DNA of 64,000 nucleotides from G963662655 sp963665015 (GCA_963665015.2 CAXXSY010000003.1:62001-126000); one strand, 5' to 3'. Counted from the first letter of the stretch, positions 34,784 to 44,249 are shown. Notes: generated by a model not told the origin, from the letters alone. Made by a program: numbers and translations.

Positions 34784-35230
34784 ATGTTCCAGTCAAATGG
34801 AAGATACTCATCGATGTTCAATATCGGAAAAGATATTGTCAAGCGAGAACATTCCGTACCGTTGAAAAGCATTGAGAAGTTCTATCTCAATAATTTGCGG
34901 GAATATTTCGAGAAATATTTAGCCGGAGTGTCAGCTTGGAATTCTGGTGATCAGGTTACCTATAATACCGTTTCCAGCTTATGCGCATTTCCGAGCATTG
35001 GCAGCTTACAGAAGATCAAGATTGAAGAATCATACACCAAGAAGTACAATCCCGTTTCAACATTGCATTTTATTGTTGATTATATCAGCGATGTCTCACA
35101 AATGAAACCTGTAAAACAAGAAAGCAGAGAGGCTTTGAGTGAGATTTTTGATTACTTTTATAAAATTCACGAAAAAGCCGAGAGCTCAGAAGACATTCAA
35201 AGTGATATAATTGATAATTTCGACGACTAA
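34784..35230 (+). CDS. Uncharacterised protein, first gene of the AT-rich cassette
   Basis: A 148-residue soluble protein. I use the ATG at 34784, which has a near-perfect AGGAGG five bases upstream; a GTG two codons earlier lies inside that site. The product is mostly helical by eye, with an acidic C-terminus (SSEDIQSDIIDNFDD), no signal peptide and no membrane segment. I recognise no family. Codons are AT-rich, unlike the neighbours. The next gene starts three bases after its stop, so it is translated with the metallopeptidase-like protein and may be its partner, substrate or inhibitor. Confidence 0.7.
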   Translation: MFQSNGRYSSMFNIGKDIVKREHSVPLKSIEKFYLNNLREYFEKYLAGVSAWNSGDQVTYNTVSSLCAFPSIGSLQKIKIEESYTKKYNPVSTLHFIVDYISDVSQMKPVKQESREALSEIFDYFYKIHEKAESSEDIQSDIIDNFDD

Positions 35231-35233
35231 CAT

Positions 35234-36601
35234 ATGCTTTCCCAATCAATTAGACGCAATGAGCTCTTAAGGTGCGTAAGGTCCATTCTTGAGTTTATCG
35301 AGGAATTGAGCGCAAAAGATTACCATTCCCAAAGTATCGTTGAATTATTGGATGCTTACAGATTGACACTGAACTCACTATACGGATGGCTTCAATATAT
35401 TAAACCATCAGACCTAATACCGAAACATAGTAACGAAATCCATAATATTCTTGTTAATGGCATCTCCACCAGCCTGCGATACATCCAAAGATCACAAACA
35501 AAATATACTCCGTGGAGCATGCTAACATTATTAGAGGAACTTGTAGGCAAGATATATGAAGATCAAAGAATCGTTATTAGGCCAAAATGGCGATGGCATT
35601 ATCAAATCGCCACAAAGCCGATGAATATCAAACTCTCTGAGTTACTAGCATACATGTGCGCTAATGATCCCACCATAATCGATGAGTGTAATAAACTCGA
35701 GATGATGAGAAAAATTCGTTTTGTTTCCTTTCCAATAATGGAAGTAGATAATTATCTCGCACACATACTTTTTTTTCACGAAATTGGACATCTTATCCAG
35801 GAAGAAATGTTTGATAACATTATCCCCAAGAAACTTTCAGAAATGATGTATGACAAGAATAGAAAAGATGATAATGACGACATGAATGCCAGGCAGATAA
35901 CCGTTTACATCAACATGCTCCTACAGGAAATTATCCCAGATGTTGTGGCATATCTCCTCGTAGGACCAGCATACTTTATTGGTTTATTCACAGCGCAAAA
36001 CTACTCTTTAGTTAACGGAAGCGATAAATTGCCAACAAAACAGGAGTGCTCAGATATTATAAAGAGGTCGTCACTACCAACATACCCGCACCCTCCTCTT
36101 GCATTACGCTTAACATATCTTTATGACTATTATTATAAGAGAGACATAAAAGAGAAGTATCAAGGCTGCTACTACAGACTGAAACCGTTTAGTGATTGTA
36201 ACGACTACACACACAAAGAAACAATAGCTAGATACAGCTCCACCGAACCAAATATTGATATAGCATACAGGATATTTATTGCAATTATGGAAGCAGTCAA
36301 ACCAGATATCAAGAAAAGACTCGATGGTTTAGTTTATTCTGGCGCTTCCCGTACTGATATCGAATATTTGCTCAATAAATTGAGACACGATATTCCACCA
36401 GTAGAACTCAAGAATGGAAACGTTGCCGAAATTGGAGATGTTTTTCTTGCCGCCTTTTTTTATGTATATTTCGAGATAATTCGCAAAGAAAAGAATCCTG
36501 TTTCCTATTGTGAGAAAATGGAAACCATGAATAAGTTAATTAAATTTACTTTCAATGGAATAAGATATAAGGATATGTATAATGCCTGTTTATCGCGATA
36601 G
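35234..36601 (+). CDS. Putative zinc metallopeptidase (HEIGH motif), second gene of the cassette
   Basis: A 455-residue soluble protein, no signal peptide. Residues 182-186 read HEIGH in a hydrophobic helix (LAHILFFHEIGHLIQEE), matching the HExxH zinc motif. A second helix at 231-248 has E232-IIP-D236 followed by VGPAYF, fitting a gluzincin-type third ligand about 46 residues on. A later PHPPLALRL (H286, R292) is a further candidate active-site element. The flanking sequence does not match a peptidase family I can name. AT-rich. The following dCTP deaminase gene overlaps its end by 20 bp, so the two are translationally coupled. Confidence 0.75.
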   Translation: MLSQSIRRNELLRCVRSILEFIEELSAKDYHSQSIVELLDAYRLTLNSLYGWLQYIKPSDLIPKHSNEIHNILVNGISTSLRYIQRSQTKYTPWSMLTLLEELVGKIYEDQRIVIRPKWRWHYQIATKPMNIKLSELLAYMCANDPTIIDECNKLEMMRKIRFVSFPIMEVDNYLAHILFFHEIGHLIQEEMFDNIIPKKLSEMMYDKNRKDDNDDMNARQITVYINMLLQEIIPDVVAYLLVGPAYFIGLFTAQNYSLVNGSDKLPTKQECSDIIKRSSLPTYPHPPLALRLTYLYDYYYKRDIKEKYQGCYYRLKPFSDCNDYTHKETIARYSSTEPNIDIAYRIFIAIMEAVKPDIKKRLDGLVYSGASRTDIEYLLNKLRHDIPPVELKNGNVAEIGDVFLAAFFYVYFEIIRKEKNPVSYCEKMETMNKLIKFTFNGIRYKDMYNACLSR

Positions 36602-37205
36602 AATTATCGAATTAATGAGTTTGCCGCCAGATAGAAAAGATGCTCTATACATTACGCCACAATTGGATTTGGAAAGCATTGGAGATATAGGTATCGATTT
36701 ACGATTGTCAAACCAATTTATTGTTTTCAATGCTGATTCATTGTGTCATATAGATTTTCTTGATTCATCTGAGGGTAAAGAGAGAATTAGAAAATATCAA
36801 AAATATGTCGTTGTTCCCCCAAATAAACCATTTATTCTACACCCCAACACACTCGTATTAGGATCAACTTTGGAGTTTGTCTCAATGCCCAATAACCATT
36901 CAGGATCAATTGATGGTAGATCGTCTTGGGCTAGACACGGACTAATTATTGCTACTGCGTGTGCAATAGATCCAGGCTTCAAAGGCACAATTACACTTGA
37001 ATTAACTAATCTCGGGGAATCTCCGTTGTACTTGTATCCAGGAGTTAGAGTTATCCAGCTTTTTCTGGAGAATTTGGGAAATAAGGCCAGAGATTATTCA
37101 AAAGGGTGCCGAAAATACCGTGTTCAAGTTGGTCCTGAATTTAGTAAAATTCATGACGATAGAGAGATGCCAATACTTAGAAAAATGTACGGAAGAAGTC
37201 ACTAA
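36582..37205 (+). CDS. dCTP deaminase, third gene of the cassette
   Basis: A 207-residue member of the dCTP deaminase/dUTPase fold. GIDLRLSN at 37-44, GRSSWARHG at 112-120 (Ser114/115 and Arg118), IDPGFKGTITLEL at 129-141 and YPGVRVIQL at 152-160 are present. The Glu in TLEL (E140) matches the catalytic Glu of Dcd, and Arg after SSxA favours deaminase over dUTPase. The housekeeping enzyme makes dUTP from dCTP for dTMP synthesis. In an AT-rich cassette next to a putative protease, a phage-defence role by dCTP depletion is more likely (inference). Its stop codon overlaps that of convergent recG. Confidence 0.87.
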   Translation: MPVYRDRIIELMSLPPDRKDALYITPQLDLESIGDIGIDLRLSNQFIVFNADSLCHIDFLDSSEGKERIRKYQKYVVVPPNKPFILHPNTLVLGSTLEFVSMPNNHSGSIDGRSSWARHGLIIATACAIDPGFKGTITLELTNLGESPLYLYPGVRVIQLFLENLGNKARDYSKGCRKYRVQVGPEFSKIHDDREMPILRKMYGRSH

Positions 37206-39283
37206 TACTTAATCAACTCTTCCCGCTCCAGATAGAACGCATCATACTGCTCTCTCACCGTCTGATTCTCCGGTTTTTCGAGCTTCGGGTCGCTACTGAC
37301 GAGGTCGAATGCGTCCTTGCGAGCCAGCTTGAGCCACTCCTGATGGCGTAAGAGATTCGCGTGGCGGAAATCGGGCATGCCGGACTGCCGCGTGCCAAAG
37401 AAGTCGCCCGGACCGCGCAGGTCGAGATCCTTCTCGGCGATATCGAATCCGTCGTTGGTCTTTGCCATGGTGGAGATGCGCTCCCAGCCGTTGTGCGAGA
37501 TGGGCGGGTAGTAGATCAGGTAACACGAAGACTGCTCCGCGCCGCGCCCGACCCTGCCTCGTAGCTGATGCAACTGGCTCAACCCGAAGCGCTCGGCGTG
37601 CTCGATCACCATCATGGTCGCGTTGGGGACGTCGATGCCCACCTCGATCACGGTCGTCGCCACCAGGATCGAAAATTCCTTCTGCTTGAACGCGTGCATG
37701 ATCTCGTCCTTCTCGCGAGACTTCATCCTGCCGTGCAAGAGCGCCGACGCGTACTCGGGAAAGATGTTCTCCGAGACATCCTTGTAGAGCGTCTCCGAAT
37801 CGAGCAGATAGCTCTTCTCCGATTCCTCCACCAGCGGGCAAACCAGATACGCCTGACGCCCCTTCCGCAGCTCCTTGCGCATCTCGTTGTATATCTGAAA
37901 CTTGTGCTCCTGGTTCTTGTGCACGGTGTGGATCGGCTTGCGTCCGGGCGGCATCTCATCGATCACGCTGACATCGAGGTCGCCGAACGCGGTCATGGCC
38001 AGCGAACGCGGGATGGGTGTGGCGGACATGTGCAAGAGGTTCGGTCTCTCGCCTTTCTCGCTGAGCAGCGCGCGCTGTCGAACGCCGAAGCGGTGTTGCT
38101 CGTCGATGCAGATAAAGCCGATGTTGTGGAATCGCACCTTCTTCTGGATCAGCGCGTGCGTTCCGAAGACGAGGTCGATCTCGCCGGCCGCGATTTTCTC
38201 GAGCGTCGCTTTCTTGCCCTTGTAGTTACCGCCCTTTAGCAGCGCGATACGTAGTTCCGGCTGGTTTTCGAGCAGATTCGTCGCGCTGTGGAAGTGCTGT
38301 TCGGCAAGGATTTCGGTGGGAGCCATGAGCACTGCCTGATAGCCGTTCTCGACCGCCAGCAGCATGGCGAAGAGGGTCACGATGGTCTTGCCCGAGCCGA
38401 CGTCGCCTTGCAGGAGCCGGTTCATCTGACTGGTCGATTCCATGTCATGAACAATCTCGCGGATCACCCGTTGCTGCGCCTTGGTGAGCCGGAACGGAAG
38501 GATGTTTTTAAGCTGCGTGGTAAAGGTTTTCTGCACGGGTAGCGAAACGCCGGTCGGGTTTTTCTTCCGCTCGCCATAGACACGTGCCAGAAGCAGTTGA
38601 TGGTAGAAGAATTCCTCGTAGATAAACCGCTGCCTGACCTTCTCGATGTCGGTCTCCGGCACCGGGAAGTGCATCTTCTCGAGCGCCGCTTTTCGAGGCG
38701 GGAAATCGTAGTGTTGAAGGATGTGTTCCGGTAGGGTTTCCGGGATGTAGGCGTGGAATTTCTGAAACGCGGCGACCACCAGCTTGCGCATGATGGTGAC
38801 GGTAAGCTTGTCGGTCAGCGGGTAGATGGGCAGGATGAGCCGGTTTTTCCAGAAGTCGTCGGGTGCGTCCTCCGCGTCGAGGATTTCGAATTCGGGATGG
38901 ATGATCTGCGGCATGCCGTGATATCCGCTCACCATTCCCGAAACCCAGATGGACGCGCCCTCTTCGAGCTGCTCCGTCAGCCACTTGCCGTAGCGAAACC
39001 ACGTACACATCAGCACCGCTTCGCCATCGGTTACCGAGACGTTGAGCTGCCGCTTGCCGCGTGATGTGCGATGCTCGTCGATCGCCTGAACCTTGCCGAT
39101 GATCGCGCTCTGCCGATCGATCTCGAGGTCTCCGACCCGCAGCATGGTCTTGCGATTGATGTAGGCGCGTGGAAAGCTCTCGATAAGATCGCCGATCGTG
39201 TGGATATTCAGTTTGGCCAGCAGGTGGGCACGGTGTTCACCGACACCCGAAAGATACTGTACTTCCACACTCCAGGGGTTCAT
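37202..39283 (-). CDS. recG: ATP-dependent DNA helicase RecG
   Basis: Branch-migrating helicase that remodels Holliday junctions and stalled forks; 693 residues. An N-terminal wedge/OB-fold domain (VSVTDGEAVLMCTWFRYGKW) precedes the SF2 helicase core: Walker A GDVGSGKT, MAPTEILAEQH, DEQHRFGV motif II, MSATPIPRSLAM, VCPLVEESE, and the C-terminal QLRGRVGRG with SCYLIYY. DLRGPGDFFGTRQSG near the end is a RecG hallmark. It converges on the foreign cassette with shared stop-codon bases. The start lies six bases after the giant chaperone stop. Confidence 0.96.
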   Translation of the reverse strand: MNPWSVEVQYLSGVGEHRAHLLAKLNIHTIGDLIESFPRAYINRKTMLRVGDLEIDRQSAIIGKVQAIDEHRTSRGKRQLNVSVTDGEAVLMCTWFRYGKWLTEQLEEGASIWVSGMVSGYHGMPQIIHPEFEILDAEDAPDDFWKNRLILPIYPLTDKLTVTIMRKLVVAAFQKFHAYIPETLPEHILQHYDFPPRKAALEKMHFPVPETDIEKVRQRFIYEEFFYHQLLLARVYGERKKNPTGVSLPVQKTFTTQLKNILPFRLTKAQQRVIREIVHDMESTSQMNRLLQGDVGSGKTIVTLFAMLLAVENGYQAVLMAPTEILAEQHFHSATNLLENQPELRIALLKGGNYKGKKATLEKIAAGEIDLVFGTHALIQKKVRFHNIGFICIDEQHRFGVRQRALLSEKGERPNLLHMSATPIPRSLAMTAFGDLDVSVIDEMPPGRKPIHTVHKNQEHKFQIYNEMRKELRKGRQAYLVCPLVEESEKSYLLDSETLYKDVSENIFPEYASALLHGRMKSREKDEIMHAFKQKEFSILVATTVIEVGIDVPNATMMVIEHAERFGLSQLHQLRGRVGRGAEQSSCYLIYYPPISHNGWERISTMAKTNDGFDIAEKDLDLRGPGDFFGTRQSGMPDFRHANLLRHQEWLKLARKDAFDLVSSDPKLEKPENQTVREQYDAFYLEREELIKY

Positions 39284-39289
39284 ACGACG

Positions 39290-42121
39290 TTAATAGACTT
39301 CGACGCCCACCGTCGCGCGATACTCGTGCATCCAGTCGTCGAATTTCTTGCGCAGAAGCGCTTCCTTGAAGCTTTGCAGGTCTCTTTCGATGCTGTCCCG
39401 ATCGGCCTGATGGGCATTCTCGACGCGATAGATCAGGTAGTTGTCGTCCTCGAGCTGGATGGGGTAACTGTATTCTCCGTTCGCCTTCTTCACCGCATCC
39501 GCAAGGATATATTCGGAATACTCAATCCCGGGGATTTCTCCATCGACGGTAAGGTCGTGCGCCATCTTCCATTCGCCCAGGAATACGAGCTGCGACGCGT
39601 TGCTTTCGCCACTGCGGAGCCGCTGGATGAGCAGATTCAGGAACTCCTTGCGATTCTTGCGACGGGTCTCTTCCTCGTACATCGCGTGAATCTGCGGCAG
39701 CGATTCTTCATAGGATACCTGCTTTCCGGGCAGCTTTCGGCGCATGAAGATCACGGAATAGCCGTTGCGATTCTTGACGACACTGGTGTATTTCTCGTTT
39801 TTATAGAGCTGCATGATGCGCTGCCGGAAGTCTTCGATGCTGCCGAAAGGTTCGAATTCATCGTTGATCGACTGCAAGGCCGTCTCGTGGACATAATTGC
39901 TATCCGCGAGGGTCAGCACGTCGGCAAAATAGTTCGCGTTGTCGAAAACGAACCGCGCCTTGTCGTAGGCGAGGCTGTCCGCCTTGCGAAGCTCCAGCTT
40001 CCGGGATATTTCGCCGAAAACCTCTTCCAGCTTCGCCGCGCCTGCCGGTTTCTGAGCTGTTTTCATCACCATCAGCCATCCGCCATCCACAAAGACCGGA
40101 TTCGACACCTCCCCGCGATAGATATCCTCCAGCGCGTCGCGCATCTCGACGGGAAGCTCGTCCAGATAGGCGCTGCCGGACATCGGAACCTTGTACTCCG
40201 TTCCGAGAAGCTCTTGTAGTAATTCGAGATTCTTCTCACGATTGGCGTAGCGATAGAGCAGATCGACGTATTTCCGGCGCGTGCCGTCCGAATCGGGCAG
40301 GAAAAACGCTTCGTACGTCACCCGCGGCGACATATAGAATTCCTTCTTGTGCTTCTCGAAATATGTTGTCACCTCGTCGTCCGTCACATACACCGAATCG
40401 GTCTCGATCGGATAGAACACCCCGCCGATGCTCAGACTGTCCGGCGTCATGAAATAGGTCTGATTGCGATTGTAGAAGAGGCGATAGGCGGATGTGTCGG
40501 CAGGCACCAGTTCCTCGCTCATCCGCGGGAGCTGATTCTTCACCTGTTCGTAGGATGGAATGTACTCGGGGAAGACCGAATCGACGCGATAGATCACCAG
40601 ACGATTGCGGTAGGTCACCACACCACTGGCAGCGTTATCGCTCCGTTCTATGGCATAGGCGATATAGTTATCGATCGGTTCGAGGTTCTCCAACCGGTCG
40701 AGGAACACGATCGTCCTGTCCATGTCGAAGCGGTATTCGACTTGCAGCGCCTTCAAGGTACGGTCGTCGTGGAGAACGGGCAGCACGTTGCCGCGGATTT
40801 CTTCCAGCCGCTCCTGGATCGCCTGGTCCTGCAATTTGGTCAAAATCGTCTCACGGGCATCCGTGAATGACATGGTTCTACCGCTGCGGTTGAATTCCTG
40901 CCGGTTCGAACGGTAGTATTGACGCACCGCCGCTTCCGGGATATCGATCAGAGCACGATACTTCTCCGGATCGATCACGATGCGCGTCACGTACGCAGCC
41001 GGAACGACGAAACGATCGATATTCTTGTAGTAGTAATCGAGGAAATCACCCGAATACTGCATGGCTCGGGCATCCTCGACATAGTCTTTCCACACGCGTT
41101 CGCCCACTTCCGGGGTTAGTTCGCTGTGCGGTTCCTCCATATCCAGAACGCGGAAAAACAGGTATCCGAAACCGATGTCGAACAGCTCCGAAACGCTTTT
41201 CTCGCGCAGCTCGAACGCCCGTGCCAGAATCCGTTTCGCCTGATCAAACCCGCCGATCGTGCTCGAGTACTCGAGATAGTCTGTCAGCACCGGTGAGATG
41301 GCCACAGGTTCGTTATCCTTCACTGATTGCCGGATACTCTCCAGCGAATCCTGCACCATGCCATGCCGCGCCTGGTGCGTCAGAACGGCGGTGAGGCTGT
41401 CTCGCACCTCGTCGAAAGGCCGCACGGATGCCAGCGGCATATAGAGCTGCATCAAAGCCGATTCCGAGACCTTCGCCGGCAGCTCGATTTCATCGTCCGG
41501 AAGGGCATACAACTCCAGCCGCACCCTTTTCGGCGACCGGTATCGCTGGAAGTGCTTCTGGTAAAACGCCATCGCGCCCTCCAGCGTACAGCTCTGCGGG
41601 ACGTCGAGGAGCTCACCTTCGATGGTGATATAACCGATGTCGAATTGAAAATTACTGGTCACGAACTGATCGCGGATCATCGCGTCCGTCAGCTCGAAAC
41701 TCTCCTCGATGATCGAGCGGGTCTTGCTCAGCAGCAAGTCCTTGTACAGGTCCTGCCAGACCTTCTTGACGCGTGGGTTTCTCAGGAGCCGCTTGAATTT
41801 GAAATAGCTGAAAGCGCCGTTTTCCTGAAACTGCGGGTGGTCGCCGTATTCGTTGATGAAATAAGCCTCGACCTCGCTGCTATCGACGATGATGCCGTAT
41901 TCGCCGGCGAAACTGGTCATCAACGCTTCCTCGATGAGATTGTCCAGCGCCTGACGACGAAGCGCGTAGTAGGTGCTCGGCGTTCGCTGCAAGTCGAAGA
42001 GGTAGTCGATCTCCTCTTCCAGACGGGTTTCGGTGATGTACTGCTCTCCAACCCGGGCTACGACCTGCGCGTTCAGGCACAGCGTTCCCAGAAGAATCAA
42101 GGCGACGAATATCTTTCGCAT
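39290..42121 (-). CDS. Giant periplasmic SurA/PpiD-like chaperone
   Basis: A 943-residue exported protein. The ATG at 42121, one base after the guaA stop, is preferred to 42166 because it begins a signal peptide (MRKIFVALILLGTLCLNA). After cleavage comes a SurA-like N-terminus (QVVARVGEQYITETRLEEEIDYL). Long helical, charged regions and at least two weak PPIC-like segments follow. It is about twice the size of SurA and may be a duplication of the chaperone module. Likely role: folding or escort of outer-membrane or sorting-tail proteins in the periplasm. I cannot assign catalytic isomerase residues with confidence. Confidence 0.7.
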   Translation of the reverse strand: MRKIFVALILLGTLCLNAQVVARVGEQYITETRLEEEIDYLFDLQRTPSTYYALRRQALDNLIEEALMTSFAGEYGIIVDSSEVEAYFINEYGDHPQFQENGAFSYFKFKRLLRNPRVKKVWQDLYKDLLLSKTRSIIEESFELTDAMIRDQFVTSNFQFDIGYITIEGELLDVPQSCTLEGAMAFYQKHFQRYRSPKRVRLELYALPDDEIELPAKVSESALMQLYMPLASVRPFDEVRDSLTAVLTHQARHGMVQDSLESIRQSVKDNEPVAISPVLTDYLEYSSTIGGFDQAKRILARAFELREKSVSELFDIGFGYLFFRVLDMEEPHSELTPEVGERVWKDYVEDARAMQYSGDFLDYYYKNIDRFVVPAAYVTRIVIDPEKYRALIDIPEAAVRQYYRSNRQEFNRSGRTMSFTDARETILTKLQDQAIQERLEEIRGNVLPVLHDDRTLKALQVEYRFDMDRTIVFLDRLENLEPIDNYIAYAIERSDNAASGVVTYRNRLVIYRVDSVFPEYIPSYEQVKNQLPRMSEELVPADTSAYRLFYNRNQTYFMTPDSLSIGGVFYPIETDSVYVTDDEVTTYFEKHKKEFYMSPRVTYEAFFLPDSDGTRRKYVDLLYRYANREKNLELLQELLGTEYKVPMSGSAYLDELPVEMRDALEDIYRGEVSNPVFVDGGWLMVMKTAQKPAGAAKLEEVFGEISRKLELRKADSLAYDKARFVFDNANYFADVLTLADSNYVHETALQSINDEFEPFGSIEDFRQRIMQLYKNEKYTSVVKNRNGYSVIFMRRKLPGKQVSYEESLPQIHAMYEEETRRKNRKEFLNLLIQRLRSGESNASQLVFLGEWKMAHDLTVDGEIPGIEYSEYILADAVKKANGEYSYPIQLEDDNYLIYRVENAHQADRDSIERDLQSFKEALLRKKFDDWMHEYRATVGVEVY

Positions 42122-42122
42122 A

Positions 42123-43658
42123 CTATTCCCACTCGATGGTTGCGGGCGGCTTGGAACTGATGTCATAGACCACCCGGTTGACTCCCTGAACCTCGTTGAT
42201 AATACGGTTCGAGACGCGCTTGAGGAAATTGTAAGGCAATTCCGTCCAGTCGGCGGTCATACCATCCGAGCTACCGACCGCACGCAAGGCGCAAACATTC
42301 TCGTAGGTACGCTCATCGCCCATCACGCCGACTGACTGCACCGGCAGCAGCACCGCAAACGCCTGCCACGTCGTATGATACAAGTCCTGCTCCCACAGCT
42401 CGCCAATAAAGATCGCATCGATCTTTTGCAGGATATCGACCTTGCACTGCGTGACATCGCCGATGATGCGAATCGCCAGACCGGGTCCGGGGAAGGGATG
42501 CCGCTCGACCAGCTTCGAAGGCAGACCGAGCTCCCTGCCGACCTCGCGAACCTCGTCCTTGAAGAGCTCCCGAAGCGGCTCGACCAGCTTCAGGTTCATC
42601 TTCTCGGGCAGTCCGCCCACGTTGTGGTGCGACTTGATCGTCGCGGACGGTCCCTTGAACGAAACGCTCTCGATCAGATCGGGATAGAGCGTTCCCTGCG
42701 CCAGATAGTGCGCATCGGGATGCTTTACCGACTCCCGTTCGAAGATTTCGATGAACGTGTTGCCGATGATCTTGCGCTTCTTCTCGGGGTCCGACACGCC
42801 CTCCAGACGACGCAGAAACTCCTCGCCCGCGTCGATAACGATCAGCTCCATGCCGAACGCCTCCCGGAACGCTTCTTCAACCTCCCGCGCCTCGTTCATG
42901 CGCAGGAGTCCCGTATCGACCAGGATCGGGATCAGGTTGTCGCCGATTGCCTTGTGCAGCAGCGCGCCGACGACCGAGGAATCGACCCCGCCGCTCAGAC
43001 CGAGGATTACCTTGTCCTCGCCGACCTGCCTCCGGATCGCGTCGATGGACGCGTCGATAAACGACTCCGGGGTCCAGTCGTGCGAGAATCCGGCGATCTC
43101 GCAGAAATTCTTCAGCATTTCATAGCCATGCGTGGTGTTGGTCACCTCGGGATGAAACTGCAAAGCGTACATCGGCTTCTCGTCGTGCGCGATGGCGGCG
43201 TAGGGCGAATTCTCGCTCCACGCGATGCGATGGAATCCCCAGGGGAGCTCCTTCACCGCGTCGCCGTGGCTCATCCAGACATCCTCGAATTGCGATAGCC
43301 CCTTGAACAGCGATTCGTGGTTCTCGACGTGTATCCGCGCATAACCGTATTCCTTTTTATCGGAGCGAATCACGGTTCCTCCGAGCGTGTGGGTCATGAG
43401 CTGCATACCATAGCAGACACCCAGGATCGGGACATGCAGATCGAAGATGCGCTCGTCCGGAATCGGCGCACCCGGCGCGTTGACGCTGGACGGGCTTCCG
43501 GAGAGGATCAGGGCTCTCGGCGATTTGGCGACAATCTCGTCGTAAGAGGTATTGTAGGGCACGATTTCGGAGTAGATGTTCATGCGCCGGATCGTCTTGG
43601 CGATCAACTGCGTGTATTGGGAACCGAAATCGAGGATCAATGCGAGTTCATGCTTCAT
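42123..43658 (-). CDS. guaA: GMP synthase (glutamine-hydrolysing)
   Basis: Converts XMP to GMP with ATP and glutamine; 511 residues. The N-terminal class I amidotransferase has the nucleophile Cys in GVCYGMQLM and the His/Glu of the triad in LQFHPEVTNT. The synthetase half has the PP-loop LSGGVDSSV, followed by the dimerisation domain with HPFPGPGLAIR and the C-terminus PPATIEWE, which is the typical family end. The chaperone gene begins one base after its stop. Confidence 0.97.
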   Translation of the reverse strand: MKHELALILDFGSQYTQLIAKTIRRMNIYSEIVPYNTSYDEIVAKSPRALILSGSPSSVNAPGAPIPDERIFDLHVPILGVCYGMQLMTHTLGGTVIRSDKKEYGYARIHVENHESLFKGLSQFEDVWMSHGDAVKELPWGFHRIAWSENSPYAAIAHDEKPMYALQFHPEVTNTTHGYEMLKNFCEIAGFSHDWTPESFIDASIDAIRRQVGEDKVILGLSGGVDSSVVGALLHKAIGDNLIPILVDTGLLRMNEAREVEEAFREAFGMELIVIDAGEEFLRRLEGVSDPEKKRKIIGNTFIEIFERESVKHPDAHYLAQGTLYPDLIESVSFKGPSATIKSHHNVGGLPEKMNLKLVEPLRELFKDEVREVGRELGLPSKLVERHPFPGPGLAIRIIGDVTQCKVDILQKIDAIFIGELWEQDLYHTTWQAFAVLLPVQSVGVMGDERTYENVCALRAVGSSDGMTADWTELPYNFLKRVSNRIINEVQGVNRVVYDISSKPPATIEWE

Positions 43659-43670
43659 GTTGGCTCCAGA

Positions 43671-44249
43671 TCATTTCTCGGGTTTTTCACGTGTGAAGCG
43701 GATCGTCTGATCTTTGAAGAGAAATTCCAGGTTAATGTTTCGGACCGGTACCTTCTGGAAGAAGACGAAACCGGACTTGGTCGCCTTGGGGCTTATATCG
43801 CCGAAATGAAACGACTGCGACATGAGCTTCTGACGGGCATCCAACTGATCCGAATACCACTCCTGTTCCTCCCGGAGGGTCACCGGCGTGTCGGAAAAAT
43901 GCCGCAACGAGGGCGATTCGTCAATCAGTAGGTGGATAATCTCGTCGGTGGATACCGGATCGTATTGTCTCCGGTTCTGATCGAGCAGCACGACATCTTT
44001 GGCCAGGACGCTGATCGTGCGATGCGTCTTGTTCTCGACCTGCACCTCGAACGCCGTGTAGTAATCGGAAAGGTTATCCGGCTTGTACGACCAGTAGGAA
44101 GGACGCACGGCTATCGAATACACCGGCGTCTCGATGTACCCGATGTCGTTATGGACATGCACATGTTCGTCCCCTATGGGAAGGTAACCCGGTGTGCACG
44201 CCGTGACGGCTATCGCCAGAAGAAATAGTACGATCCACTTCGTTTTCAT
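43671..44249 (-). CDS. Lipoprotein of unknown function
   Basis: A 192-residue lipoprotein. The ATG at 44249 is chosen because GGAAAA precedes it and the protein then begins with a lipoprotein signal (MKTKWIVLFLLAIAVTAC). Upstream in-frame ATGs at 44261 and 44288 are possible. Beta-rich body with AFEVQVENKTHRTISVLAKDVVLLD, which looks like a DUF4352-like immunoglobulin-type domain. There is no other motif. It lies 13 bases before guaA on the same strand and may share its transcript. Confidence 0.65.
   Translation of the reverse strand: MKTKWIVLFLLAIAVTACTPGYLPIGDEHVHVHNDIGYIETPVYSIAVRPSYWSYKPDNLSDYYTAFEVQVENKTHRTISVLAKDVVLLDQNRRQYDPVSTDEIIHLLIDESPSLRHFSDTPVTLREEQEWYSDQLDARQKLMSQSFHFGDISPKATKSGFVFFQKVPVRNINLEFLFKDQTIRFTREKPEK

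Noticed and set aside
39071..40219. Plus-strand open frame of 382 codons
   Set aside because: Spans recG and the giant chaperone in antisense; no start signal or motif.
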